A stretch of DNA of 8,252 nt from an uncultured Frankiales bacterium. Lineage in GTDB: Bacteria; Actinomycetota; Actinomycetes; Mycobacteriales; SCTD01. Positions 1 through 4,274 of the stretch are shown one piece after another; the stretch's first letter is position 1; each line of letters starts with the position of its first letter. The stretch spans positions 1 to 8,252 of the forward strand of contig CAMLIA010000184.1 of NCBI GenBank assembly GCA_946479905.1, in the 5' to 3' direction. The notes under the pieces are model-generated. The model had not been told where the DNA came from. It ran no database searches and saw only the letters and a list, made by a program, of their open reading frames with translations. The position numbers and the translations under genes are program-made.

Positions 1-613
1 GCACCTGCTTCCACGGCTGCAGGGCGTCCTCGACGGTCGCGACCACCTGGTGCCGGGCGGCGGCGCGGTGCGCGCGGGACCCGACGCCCGGCAGCGAGCG
101 GACCGCGGCCAGCACGGTGGAACCGATGCCCTTCACCGCGTCGTCGAGGCCCTGCGCGAAGTCAGCGGCGTGGTGACCGGCCCGGGTCCAGCCGCTGACC
201 CGCGGCGCCTGGTCGGCGAGGTCGTGCAGCACCGCCACCAGCCGGGCGGCAGCGGCCGCTTCGACCTGCTCGGCGGTGTCCTGCAGCAGCAGGGCCCGGT
301 CCATCAGTGCCTCGCCGACGGGCGCCTGGGCCAGCCGGGCCGCCTCCTCCGCGAGCGGTTGGGCCTCCGCGAGGGCGCGGCCGTAGGCGAGCAGCGCCTC
401 GCAGGCGCTGCCGAAGGCGGTGCGGACCCCGGTGAGCCCGTCGGCGAGCCCGCTGAGCCGGCCCTGGTACTGCTCGTTGGGACGGCCCACCCACTGCACG
501 TGCGCCGAGCGGCGGCACGCGCTCATGGCCGTACCCAGCTCGTCGGCACTGGCCCCGAGCAGCGCCGCCGCCCGCAGCACCTGCTCCGGCCGGGCCTGCG
601 CGAGGGGCGTCAC
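1..613 (-). CDS. WXG100-like putative type VII secretion substrate, partial (C-terminus beyond left edge)
   Basis: An open frame begins at a GTG at 613 and runs without a stop to the window edge, giving 204 complete codons. The start overlaps the stop of the preceding gene in a GTGA, which implies translational coupling. Residues 1-95 are Ala/Leu-rich and helical, with a Trp-Val-Gly (W41-V42-G43) at the place where WXG100 proteins carry their turn between two helices; helical, Ala-rich sequence continues to about residue 160, followed by a more basic stretch. Proteins with an N-terminal WXG100-like module and a long extension are often ESX substrates or polymorphic toxins whose effector domain is C-terminal. 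That part is not visible, so no toxic activity can be claimed. The small partner gene upstream supports the secretion reading. Certain: a real gene with third-position GC bias. Inferred: the family. It could also be a plain structural helical protein. Confidence 0.72.
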   Translation of the reverse strand, partial: MTPLAQARPEQVLRAAALLGASADELGTAMSACRRSAHVQWVGRPNEQYQGRLSGLADGLTGVRTAFGSACEALLAYGRALAEAQPLAEEAARLAQAPVGEALMDRALLLQDTAEQVEAAAAARLVAVLHDLADQAPRVSGWTRAGHHAADFAQGLDDAVKGIGSTVLAAVRSLPGVGSRAHRAAARHQVVATVEDALQPWKQV

Positions 614-939
614 TCCCGGGTCCGGGGGCTCTGCGCCATCGCGGCGTCGTGCAGGGCCTGCTCGGTGCCGCGGTAGGCCTCGGCGGCCAGCCGGAGGGCG
701 TAGCCGAGGTCGCCGGCGGTGACGGACAGCGCGAACGCGGTGCCGGCGTAGACCGACAGGAACCGCTCCAGTGCGTCCTGCACCCCCGGCGTGGGGGCGC
801 TCTCGCAGAAGTGGGCGACGCCGGACGCGTCGTCGGACAGGGCGCGCAGCAGCCGCGACACCTCGGTGAGCGGAGCGGCCGCATCCGTCAGCGCAGGCGG
901 GCACCACTGCTGGTAAGGGCTGGGCGGCAGGGTGGGCAC
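610..939 (-). CDS. Small ESX/EspC-like helical protein, putative type VII secretion partner
   Basis: This gene encodes 109 residues from a GTG at 939. After a short Pro-rich start (residues 1-15) it is almost wholly Ala/Leu-rich helix. A C-terminal helix with Y80, A-E-A-Y89 and G-T-E-Q resembles the last helix of EspC/WXG100-type ESX substrates, which end in a Tyr-containing export signal. Length (about 100 aa) fits that class. A WXG motif is absent; W12 lies near the N-terminus. The stop overlaps the GTG of the next gene by 4 bp, so the two are probably co-translated and may form a heterodimer, as ESX pairs do. The GTG start has no good Shine-Dalgarno but lies 6 nt after a TACGGT, fitting a leaderless transcript. 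In-frame extension upstream meets no better start before the LysM gene. Family assignment is by eye. Confidence 0.68.
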   Translation of the reverse strand: MPTLPPSPYQQWCPPALTDAAAPLTEVSRLLRALSDDASGVAHFCESAPTPGVQDALERFLSVYAGTAFALSVTAGDLGYALRLAAEAYRGTEQALHDAAMAQSPRTRE

Positions 940-951
940 GTGCGCACCGTA
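939..951 (-). promoter_or_regulatory. Putative leaderless promoter of the ESX-like gene pair
   Basis: Reading the minus strand, TACGGT (951-946) matches the actinobacterial -10 form TAnnnT and is followed by 6 nt and then the GTG start at 939, the spacing expected if the start codon is itself the +1 region. The lexA promoter in this window uses the same hexamer. No convincing -35 is seen at 17-18 nt. This supports the pair having its own promoter rather than reading through from the LysM gene. Confidence 0.45.
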
Positions 952-963
952 GGGAGTGCGCGC

Positions 964-979
964 GCGGCCTGCCGGCCGC
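964..979 (-). terminator. Short GC hairpin after the LysM gene, possible terminator
   Basis: GCGGCC and GGCCGC form a perfect 6-bp stem with a 4-nt loop, 13 nt downstream of the LysM stop on the minus strand. There is no T-tract, so it is weak as an intrinsic terminator, though U-less hairpins have been proposed as terminators in actinobacteria. Confidence 0.3.
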
Positions 980-991
980 TGTCCACAGGAC

Positions 992-1294
992 TCAGGAGGT
1001 GCGCGGCAGCAGCAGCTGCTGACCCACCTGCAGCGAGGCCGACTGCAGGTGGTTGAGCGCCCGGATCTCGTCGACGAGAGCGCGCGGGTCGTGCCGCGGC
1101 GCGACCCGCTTGGCCACGGCCCACAGCGTCTCGCCCGGCTGGACGGTCGTCTGCTGGTACGACGGGTGCGCCGTCTCGGTCGCCGCGCTCGACACGCCCG
1201 AGCGACCCGCGAGGAAGGCCACGAGCAGCAGGGTCGCGAGCAGGCCGATGACGACGAGCCGACCACGGCGGGTGAGGCGAAGGGTGCTGTTCAT
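992..1294 (-). CDS. LysM membrane protein, likely SOS-induced cell-division inhibitor (YneA/Rv2719c-like)
   Basis: The product is 100 residues: a short basic N-terminus, one transmembrane segment (about 13-29) and a LysM domain (about 49-97) with the usual V-x-P-G-E-T-L-W start and a Q-V-G-Q-x-L-L-L-P end. LysM domains bind peptidoglycan, so the protein should be anchored in the membrane and face the wall. Start: ATG at 1294 with AAGGAG seven nt upstream. The gene diverges from lexA, and a perfect LexA box lies 22 bp before its start. Known precedent: Bacillus yneA, mycobacterial Rv2719c and Corynebacterium divS lie next to lexA and delay division during the SOS response; yneA and Rv2719c products carry LysM domains. 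Function here is inferred from this architecture and position. A YneA-like name is avoided because sequence relation outside LysM is unclear. Confidence 0.85.
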   Translation of the reverse strand: MNSTLRLTRRGRLVVIGLLATLLLVAFLAGRSGVSSAATETAHPSYQQTTVQPGETLWAVAKRVAPRHDPRALVDEIRALNHLQSASLQVGQQLLLPRTS

Positions 1295-1316
1295 GAGGGC
1301 TCTCCTTGCGGGCTGC

Positions 1317-1332
1317 TCGAACGGAGGTTCGA
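1317..1332. promoter_or_regulatory. LexA box 1 (perfect), proximal to the LysM gene
   Basis: TCGAACGGAGGTTCGA matches the mycobacterial-type LexA operator TCGAAC-N4-GTTCGA at all 12 defined positions. It lies 22 bp upstream of the LysM ATG. Its right half-site is shared with an abutting perfect 12-bp palindrome, GTTCGATCGAAC (1327-1338), which adds another half-site facing the other way. Confidence 0.93.
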
Positions 1333-1385
1333 TCGAACGTCTGAGCCAATGTCTAACACCGCGCCCCGACAAAATCCACGACACG

Positions 1386-1401
1386 TCGAACAGATGTTTG
1401 A
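1386..1401. promoter_or_regulatory. LexA box 2, overlapping the lexA -35
   Basis: TCGAACAGATGTTTGA matches the operator at 11 of 12 defined positions (one C-to-T in the right arm). Its right arm overlaps the -35 element of the lexA promoter, so bound LexA should block RNA polymerase, giving autorepression. Confidence 0.9.
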
Positions 1402-1426
1402 GACTTGTGCCGCATCGGACTACGGT
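1398..1426 (+). promoter_or_regulatory. lexA promoter
   Basis: TTGAGA (1398-1403) lies 17 bp before TACGGT (1421-1426), close to the TTGACA / TAnnnT forms of actinobacterial primary sigma promoters. Transcription would start near 1433, giving a leader of about 30 nt with AGAGGA (1450-1455) eight nt before the GTG start. Confidence 0.75.
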
Positions 1427-1434
1427 CTGGGCAT

Positions 1435-1450
1435 TCGAGAAAGAGTTCGA
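1435..1450. promoter_or_regulatory. LexA-box-like site 3, in the lexA leader
   Basis: TCGAGAAAGAGTTCGA matches the operator at 10 of 12 positions, with an intact right arm and two changes in the left. It lies just after the predicted start of transcription and next to the ribosome binding site. It may be a weaker third operator, or chance. Confidence 0.5.
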
Positions 1451-1463
1451 GAGGACGTGCAGC

Positions 1464-2189
1464 GTGGACCAGACGGAGCGGCAGAAGCCCGGTCGGAAGG
1501 CGGGCGTCCCGCCCAAGACCACCCAGATCCACAACCTGCCGGACGGACCGGCCGACAACGAGGGGCTGACGCCCCGGCAGCGCAAGATCCTCGAGTTCAT
1601 CCGGGAGAGCGTCGAGCGCCGCGGCTTCCCGCCCACCATCCGCGAGATCGGCGACGCGGTCGGGCTGGCGAGCACCAGCAGCGTCAGCTACCAGCTCATC
1701 ACGCTGCAGAAGAAGGGCTTCCTGCGCCGGGACGCCACCAAGCCGCGGGCTGTCGACGTCCGGCTGCCCAGCGAGATGGGGCTGGACGACGGCCAGGAGC
1801 ACTCCGCCTTCCCGCAGCCGGCGTACGTGCCGGTGCTGGGCCGCATCGCCGCGGGCGGCCCGATCCTCGCCGAGCAGGCGGTGGAGGAGGTCTTCCCGCT
1901 CCCCCGCGAGCTCGTCGGCGAGGGCACGCTGTTCATGCTGCGGGTGGTCGGTGAGTCGATGATCGACGCCGCCATCAGCGACGGCGACTGGGTCGTCGTG
2001 CGACAGCAGCCGACCGCGAGCAACGGCGACATCGTCGCCGCGATGATCGACGGCGAGGCGACGGTCAAGACCTACAAGCGCAAGGACGGCCGGGTGTGGC
2101 TGATGCCCCACAACGCGGCCTTCGACCCGATCCCGGGCGACGAGGCGACCATCCTCGGCCGCGTCGTGACGGTGCTGCGCAAGGTCTGA
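1464..2189 (+). CDS. lexA: LexA repressor, SOS regulator (S24 family)
   Basis: LexA represses DNA-damage genes and cleaves itself when activated by RecA filaments. The 241-residue product has a Lys/Arg/Pro-rich, probably disordered N-terminal extension (1-33, typical of actinobacterial LexA), a winged helix domain (about 35-100, with T-P-R-Q-R-K-I-L and the recognition helix around A69-Q77), and a peptidase domain (about 120-241). The self-cleavage bond is Ala130-Gly131; the catalytic Ser165 (in G-E-S-M) and Lys202 (in T-V-K-T-Y-K) are both present, so cleavage should work. Start: the GTG at 1464 follows AGAGGA by 8 nt; the open frame extends upstream but through the operators and promoter, so longer starts are wrong. 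It is preceded by LexA boxes and diverges from the LysM gene. The gene ends within a tandem 11-bp repeat. Confidence 0.97.
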   Translation: MDQTERQKPGRKAGVPPKTTQIHNLPDGPADNEGLTPRQRKILEFIRESVERRGFPPTIREIGDAVGLASTSSVSYQLITLQKKGFLRRDATKPRAVDVRLPSEMGLDDGQEHSAFPQPAYVPVLGRIAAGGPILAEQAVEEVFPLPRELVGEGTLFMLRVVGESMIDAAISDGDWVVVRQQPTASNGDIVAAMIDGEATVKTYKRKDGRVWLMPHNAAFDPIPGDEATILGRVVTVLRKV

Positions 2190-2212
2190 GCAAGGTCTGA
2201 ACAAGGTCTGAG
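2180..2212 (+). repeat. Three tandem 11-bp repeats across the lexA stop codon
   Basis: CAAGGTCTGAG, CAAGGTCTGAA and CAAGGTCTGAG follow one another without gap at 2180, 2191 and 2202. The first copy contains the last codons and TGA of lexA. Because the unit is 11 bp, each copy places its TGA in a different frame, so stops occur in all three frames. It probably arose by replication slippage. Confidence 0.9.
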
Positions 2213-2220
2213 CACGCACC

Positions 2221-2249
2221 GAGTAACCCTTCGGCCGGCGGGGACGATC
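2221..2249 (+). promoter_or_regulatory. Putative ECF-sigma promoter upstream of the secreted-protein gene
   Basis: GAGTAACCCT (2221-2230), a 14-bp spacer and CGATC (2245-2249, followed by ACCC) form a composite motif found again, at the same spacing, at 3528-3556. An AAC-containing -35 and a CGAT/CGTC -10 at this distance are typical of ECF sigma promoters. Transcription would start near 2256, giving a leader of about 100 nt before the gene at 2356. The sigma factor encoded at 2984 is the obvious candidate to use it. No experiment is visible; this rests on the repeat and spacing. Confidence 0.6.
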
Positions 2250-2267
2250 ACCCGAACGTCCCCGCCG
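2236..2267 (+). terminator. 11-bp hairpin after lexA, possible terminator overlapping the putative promoter
   Basis: CGGCGGGGACG (2236-2246) and CGTCCCCGCCG (2257-2267) form a perfect 11-bp stem with a 10-nt loop, followed by AAAA rather than a T-run. It lies 47 bp after the lexA stop and could end lexA transcription. Its left arm and loop contain the predicted -10 of the ECF promoter, so as DNA dyad symmetry it could instead be an operator. Confidence 0.5.
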
Positions 2268-2277
2268 AAAAGGCGAC

Positions 2278-2335
2278 CTGCCGGCGATCCCTCGCCGGCA
2301 GCCAGCAATGCCCCTCCCCGACCCCGTCGGCGGGG
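2278..2335 (+). other. Structured leader (two further hairpins) before the secreted-protein gene
   Basis: CTGCCGGCG (2278-2286) pairs with CGCCGGCAG (2293-2301) around a 6-nt loop. A second short stem, CCCCG (2322-2326) with CGGGG (2331-2335), competes with an alternative, CCGAC (2318-2322) with GTCGG (2326-2330). They lie within about 80 nt of the start codon and could affect translation or message stability. I do not recognise a known riboswitch core. Confidence 0.4.
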
Positions 2336-2355
2336 CTGCCGAAACGGAGATCTCG

Positions 2356-2916
2356 ATGAGCCCCCACCTCCTTCGCAAGCTCGGACTCGCGTCGCAGGCC
2401 GGCCGCGCCGTCGTCGTCGGCGGTCTCGCCGCCGTCAGCCTCGCGGTCACCGGCGCCGCCCTCGCGGTCCCGGGAAGCCCGGTGAGCCTGAACACCGACG
2501 CCCCCGCGACCGCCACTCACTCCCCCGAGGCGGAACCGACCAGCGAGCCGACCAGCGAGCCGAGCGAGGACAGCACCTCCGAGGACGCCGTCGCGGCCTC
2601 CGACACCGCGGTGACGGCCGAGCCCACGGACTCCGAGGCCCCTCGACCGACCTGCCCCGGGACCATCGCCACGCCCACGGCAGACCCGAGCGACAACGCG
2701 GACGACCAGGGGCTGCACTGCGGCCAGCTCAAGGCAGAGCACCGCGACGGCCACCACGACGGCCAGGGCAACGGCGGCCTCGACCAGAGCTCCCCGCGCC
2801 CGCACCCCACGGACGCGCCTGAGGCCCGGCACGACGACGGCAGCGAGCACGACAGCCCCGACAGCCCCGAGCACGACAGCGAGCCCGACGGTGACTCCGC
2901 GGGTTCTGACGGCTGA
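2356..2916 (+). CDS. Secreted acidic, Ser/Pro/Glu/Asp/His-rich protein of unknown function
   Basis: The product is 186 residues. ATG at 2356 follows GGAGA by 5 nt; an in-frame ATG at 2308 would put 16 extra residues before the signal peptide and lies inside the leader hairpins. Residues 1-37 are a classical signal peptide (basic n-region with R7, K8 and R17, hydrophobic 18-36, A-L-A cleavage site at 35-37). The mature part is low complexity: a T-S-E-P repeat region (about 58-77, in DNA a tandem 12-bp repeat at 2539-2562), a pair of cysteines (C100, C122) that may form a disulfide, then a His/Asp/Gly-rich stretch (121-135) and an acidic D-S-P / E-H-D tail. The His/Asp content would suit metal binding, but that is speculation. 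No known domain is recognised. It lies just upstream of the sigma factor and shares composition with the external tail of the anti-sigma-like protein, so it may be a target or part of the same circuit. Confidence 0.82.
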   Translation: MSPHLLRKLGLASQAGRAVVVGGLAAVSLAVTGAALAVPGSPVSLNTDAPATATHSPEAEPTSEPTSEPSEDSTSEDAVAASDTAVTAEPTDSEAPRPTCPGTIATPTADPSDNADDQGLHCGQLKAEHRDGHHDGQGNGGLDQSSPRPHPTDAPEARHDDGSEHDSPDSPEHDSEPDGDSAGSDG

Positions 2917-2937
2917 CCCGACGGTCCCTGGCACGAT

Positions 2938-2968
2938 GGCAGAGCGGGTCGAGGTGACCCGCTCTGCC
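2938..2968 (+). terminator. Strong 13-bp hairpin between the secreted-protein gene and the sigma gene
   Basis: GGCAGAGCGGGTC (2938-2950) and GACCCGCTCTGCC (2956-2968) form a perfect 13-bp stem with a 5-nt loop, 21 bp after the stop of the upstream gene and 15 bp before the sigma start at 2984. It lacks a T-tract. It may terminate or attenuate transcription into the sigma gene, or hold down its translation. It is also an argument against the longer in-frame sigma starts at 2891 and 2936. Confidence 0.65.
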
Positions 2969-2983
2969 GCTGTCCGGAGCGTG

Positions 2984-3541
2984 ATGAGCGACTCGCTCCT
3001 CGAGGAGCTTCTCCCCCCAGCCCAGGCCGGCGAGGCCTGGGCGCTTCGCGCTCTCTACGAGCAGCTCGCACCGCGCGTCCGCAGCTACCTGCGGGTCCGC
3101 GGCGCCAGCGAGCCGGACGACCTCACCAGCGAGGTCTTCCTCACCGTCTTCCCGAGGCTGGCCACGCTGCAGGGCGGCGCCGCCGGCCTGCGGACCTTCA
3201 CGTTCTCGGTCGCGCACGCCCGGCTGGTCGACGACCTGCGCAAGCGGAGCCGTCGCGAGCCGGCGCTGCCCTACGACGTCGCCGGCGACCCGCGCACCTC
3301 CCCGAGCTCCGAGGAGGACGCGATGCTGGCGCTGCAGGAGGACCGGGTCCGTGAGCTGCTCGCCACCCTCCCCGACGACCAGCGCGACGTGCTCGTCATG
3401 CGCATCCTCGGCGACCTGACCGTCGAGCAGGTCGCGACGGCCCTCGGCCGGTCCCCCGGTGCGGTGAAGCAGCTGCAGCGCCGTGGCCTGATCCGGCTGC
3501 GCGCGACGCTGGAGAGCAACCCAGGTGGAGTAACCCTGTGA
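2984..3541 (+). CDS. ECF-type RNA polymerase sigma factor
   Basis: The 185-residue product has the two-domain build of extracytoplasmic-function sigma factors. Sigma-2 (about 15-90) includes the core-binding stretch D-D-L-T-S-E-V-F-L (45-53) and region 2.4 around A-H-A-R-L-V-D-D-L-R (77-86). Sigma-4 (about 121-178) includes L-P-D-D-Q-R-D-V-L (129-137) and the helix-turn-helix with L-T-V-E-Q-V-A and S-P-G-A-V-K (157-162). Region 3 is lacking, as usual. ATG at 2984 follows GGAG by 4 nt; GTG at 2981 is an equal alternative, and upstream ATGs at 2891 and 2936 overlap the preceding gene or the hairpin and lack a good binding site. The stop overlaps the GTG of the next gene (GTGA), so sigma and putative anti-sigma are coupled. 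The stimulus is unknown. The ECF subgroup was not determined. Confidence 0.95.
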   Translation: MSDSLLEELLPPAQAGEAWALRALYEQLAPRVRSYLRVRGASEPDDLTSEVFLTVFPRLATLQGGAAGLRTFTFSVAHARLVDDLRKRSRREPALPYDVAGDPRTSPSSEEDAMLALQEDRVRELLATLPDDQRDVLVMRILGDLTVEQVATALGRSPGAVKQLQRRGLIRLRATLESNPGGVTL

Positions 3542-3556
3542 GGCCCCCGCACGATG
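3528..3556 (+). promoter_or_regulatory. Putative internal ECF-sigma promoter at the sigma/anti-sigma junction
   Basis: GAGTAACCCT (3528-3537), a 14-bp spacer and CGATG (3552-3556, followed by ACCC) repeat the motif at 2221-2249 with the same spacing. Transcription would begin about 7-9 nt after the -10, at 3563-3565, that is at or beside an in-frame ATG at 3565, giving a leaderless message for a slightly shorter anti-sigma-like protein. The -35 also overlaps the GGAG ribosome binding site for the GTG at 3538, so part of the match could be constrained by translation. Confidence 0.55.
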
Positions 3557-4260
3557 ACCCAGACATGAGCCGGCCCCTCGACGATCGCGCTGCGGACGCG
3601 CTGCTGCGTGGTCACGTGGTCGAGGACGAGGAAGCCCTGTCGGCCTTCGTCGCCGAGACGCGCAGCCTCGCGAGGGTCGCCGCGCCGGTCCCGAGCGCCG
3701 CGCTGGCCGGGATGCTCGAGCACGGCCTGCCGGCCGGCACCCAGGTGCTGCCCGCCGTCCTCCCCGCGCGCCGGCGGCGCAGGCTGCTGCCGATCCCCCT
3801 CGCGGTGGGCTCGCTGCTCGTCGCGGGCGGGGTCTTCGGCGCGGCGAGCGCGAACGCCCTGCCCGCGCCGGCGCAGCGGATCGTGTCCGACGCCGTCGAC
3901 GCCCTCACGCCGCTGCACCTGCCGAAGCCCGCGAGGCCTGCGGTCTCCCCGACGCCGACCGCCGTGCCGAGCGAGGACCCGCAGCCCTCGTCGGTCGAGC
4001 CGAGCGAGGAGCCCGAGCCCAGCGAGGCGTCCGAGCCCTCAGAGGCTGCCGAGCCCTCAGAGACTGCCCAGCCCTCGGGGCCCCGCCAGGCTCCCGAGCC
4101 GGCCGAGCCGTCCGAGCGACCCGCCGCCGGGGACGACCGCCAGGAGGGCACCCGGCTGCCGAGCGCCACCCCGTCGGTGTCCGACGGCCACGACGCCGAC
4201 AGCCCCGACGGGCCCGCCAGTGAGGACCCGTCGACGCCGTCCGGCGACGACGGCCACTGA
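3538..4260 (+). CDS. Single-pass membrane protein, putative anti-sigma factor
   Basis: From the GTG at 3538 (GGAG seven nt upstream, GTGA overlap with the sigma gene) the product is 240 residues; the ATG at 3565 gives 231 and may be used from the internal promoter. The N-terminal part (about 10-75) is a small cytoplasmic region with an acidic helix (D-E-D-E-E-A-L-S-A-F-V), where anti-sigma domains sit. R-R-R-R-R then marks the inner face of one membrane segment (about 83-106). Outside is A-N-A-L-P-A-P-A-Q-R, a short helix, then a long Pro/Ser/Glu tail of E-P-S-E repeats (about 138-195) and an acidic end. There is no cysteine, hence no zinc anti-sigma HxxxCxxC motif. The role is inferred from gene order and topology. 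The tail resembles the secreted protein at 2356 in composition and may span the cell wall as a flexible sensor. Confidence 0.85.
   Translation: MRPPHDDPDMSRPLDDRAADALLRGHVVEDEEALSAFVAETRSLARVAAPVPSAALAGMLEHGLPAGTQVLPAVLPARRRRRLLPIPLAVGSLLVAGGVFGAASANALPAPAQRIVSDAVDALTPLHLPKPARPAVSPTPTAVPSEDPQPSSVEPSEEPEPSEASEPSEAAEPSETAQPSGPRQAPEPAEPSERPAAGDDRQEGTRLPSATPSVSDGHDADSPDGPASEDPSTPSGDDGH
4033..4068 (+). repeat. Tandem 18-bp repeat within the E-P-S-E tail
   Basis: GAGCCCTCAGAGGCTGCC (4033-4050) and GAGCCCTCAGAGACTGCC (4051-4068) differ by one base and each encode E-P-S-E-x-A; a decayed partial copy follows (CAGCCCTCGGGG). The nucleotide identity, including identical codon choice, indicates recent duplication of the tail rather than protein-level selection alone. 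Confidence 0.85.
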
Positions 4261-4274
4261 CCCTGGTCGGGCCC

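Noticed and set aside
162..884. Minus-strand 240-codon frame and plus-strand frames in the first 900 bases
   Set aside because: Their products are Arg/Pro/Gly-rich low-complexity shadows. The two overlapping genes from GTG 939 and GTG 613 give balanced, helical proteins and coupled starts.
2257..2355. Known riboswitch (ydaO/c-di-AMP or c-di-GMP type) before the secreted-protein gene
   Set aside because: Hairpins are present, but I could not match the conserved core bases of these classes.
1353..2516. Long minus-strand open frame across lexA
   Set aside because: It is antisense to lexA, which shows full domain and catalytic-site conservation; the minus frame is a GC-bias shadow rich in Arg/Asp/His with no domain.
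2248..2934. Minus-strand Val/Gly/Arg-rich frames opposite the secreted-protein gene
   Set aside because: They mirror the acidic repeats of the plus-strand gene, which has a proper signal peptide and ribosome binding site.
2891..2983. Longer sigma factor from ATG 2891 or 2936
   Set aside because: These starts overlap the preceding gene or the 13-bp hairpin, lack a ribosome binding site, and add residues not seen in ECF sigma factors.
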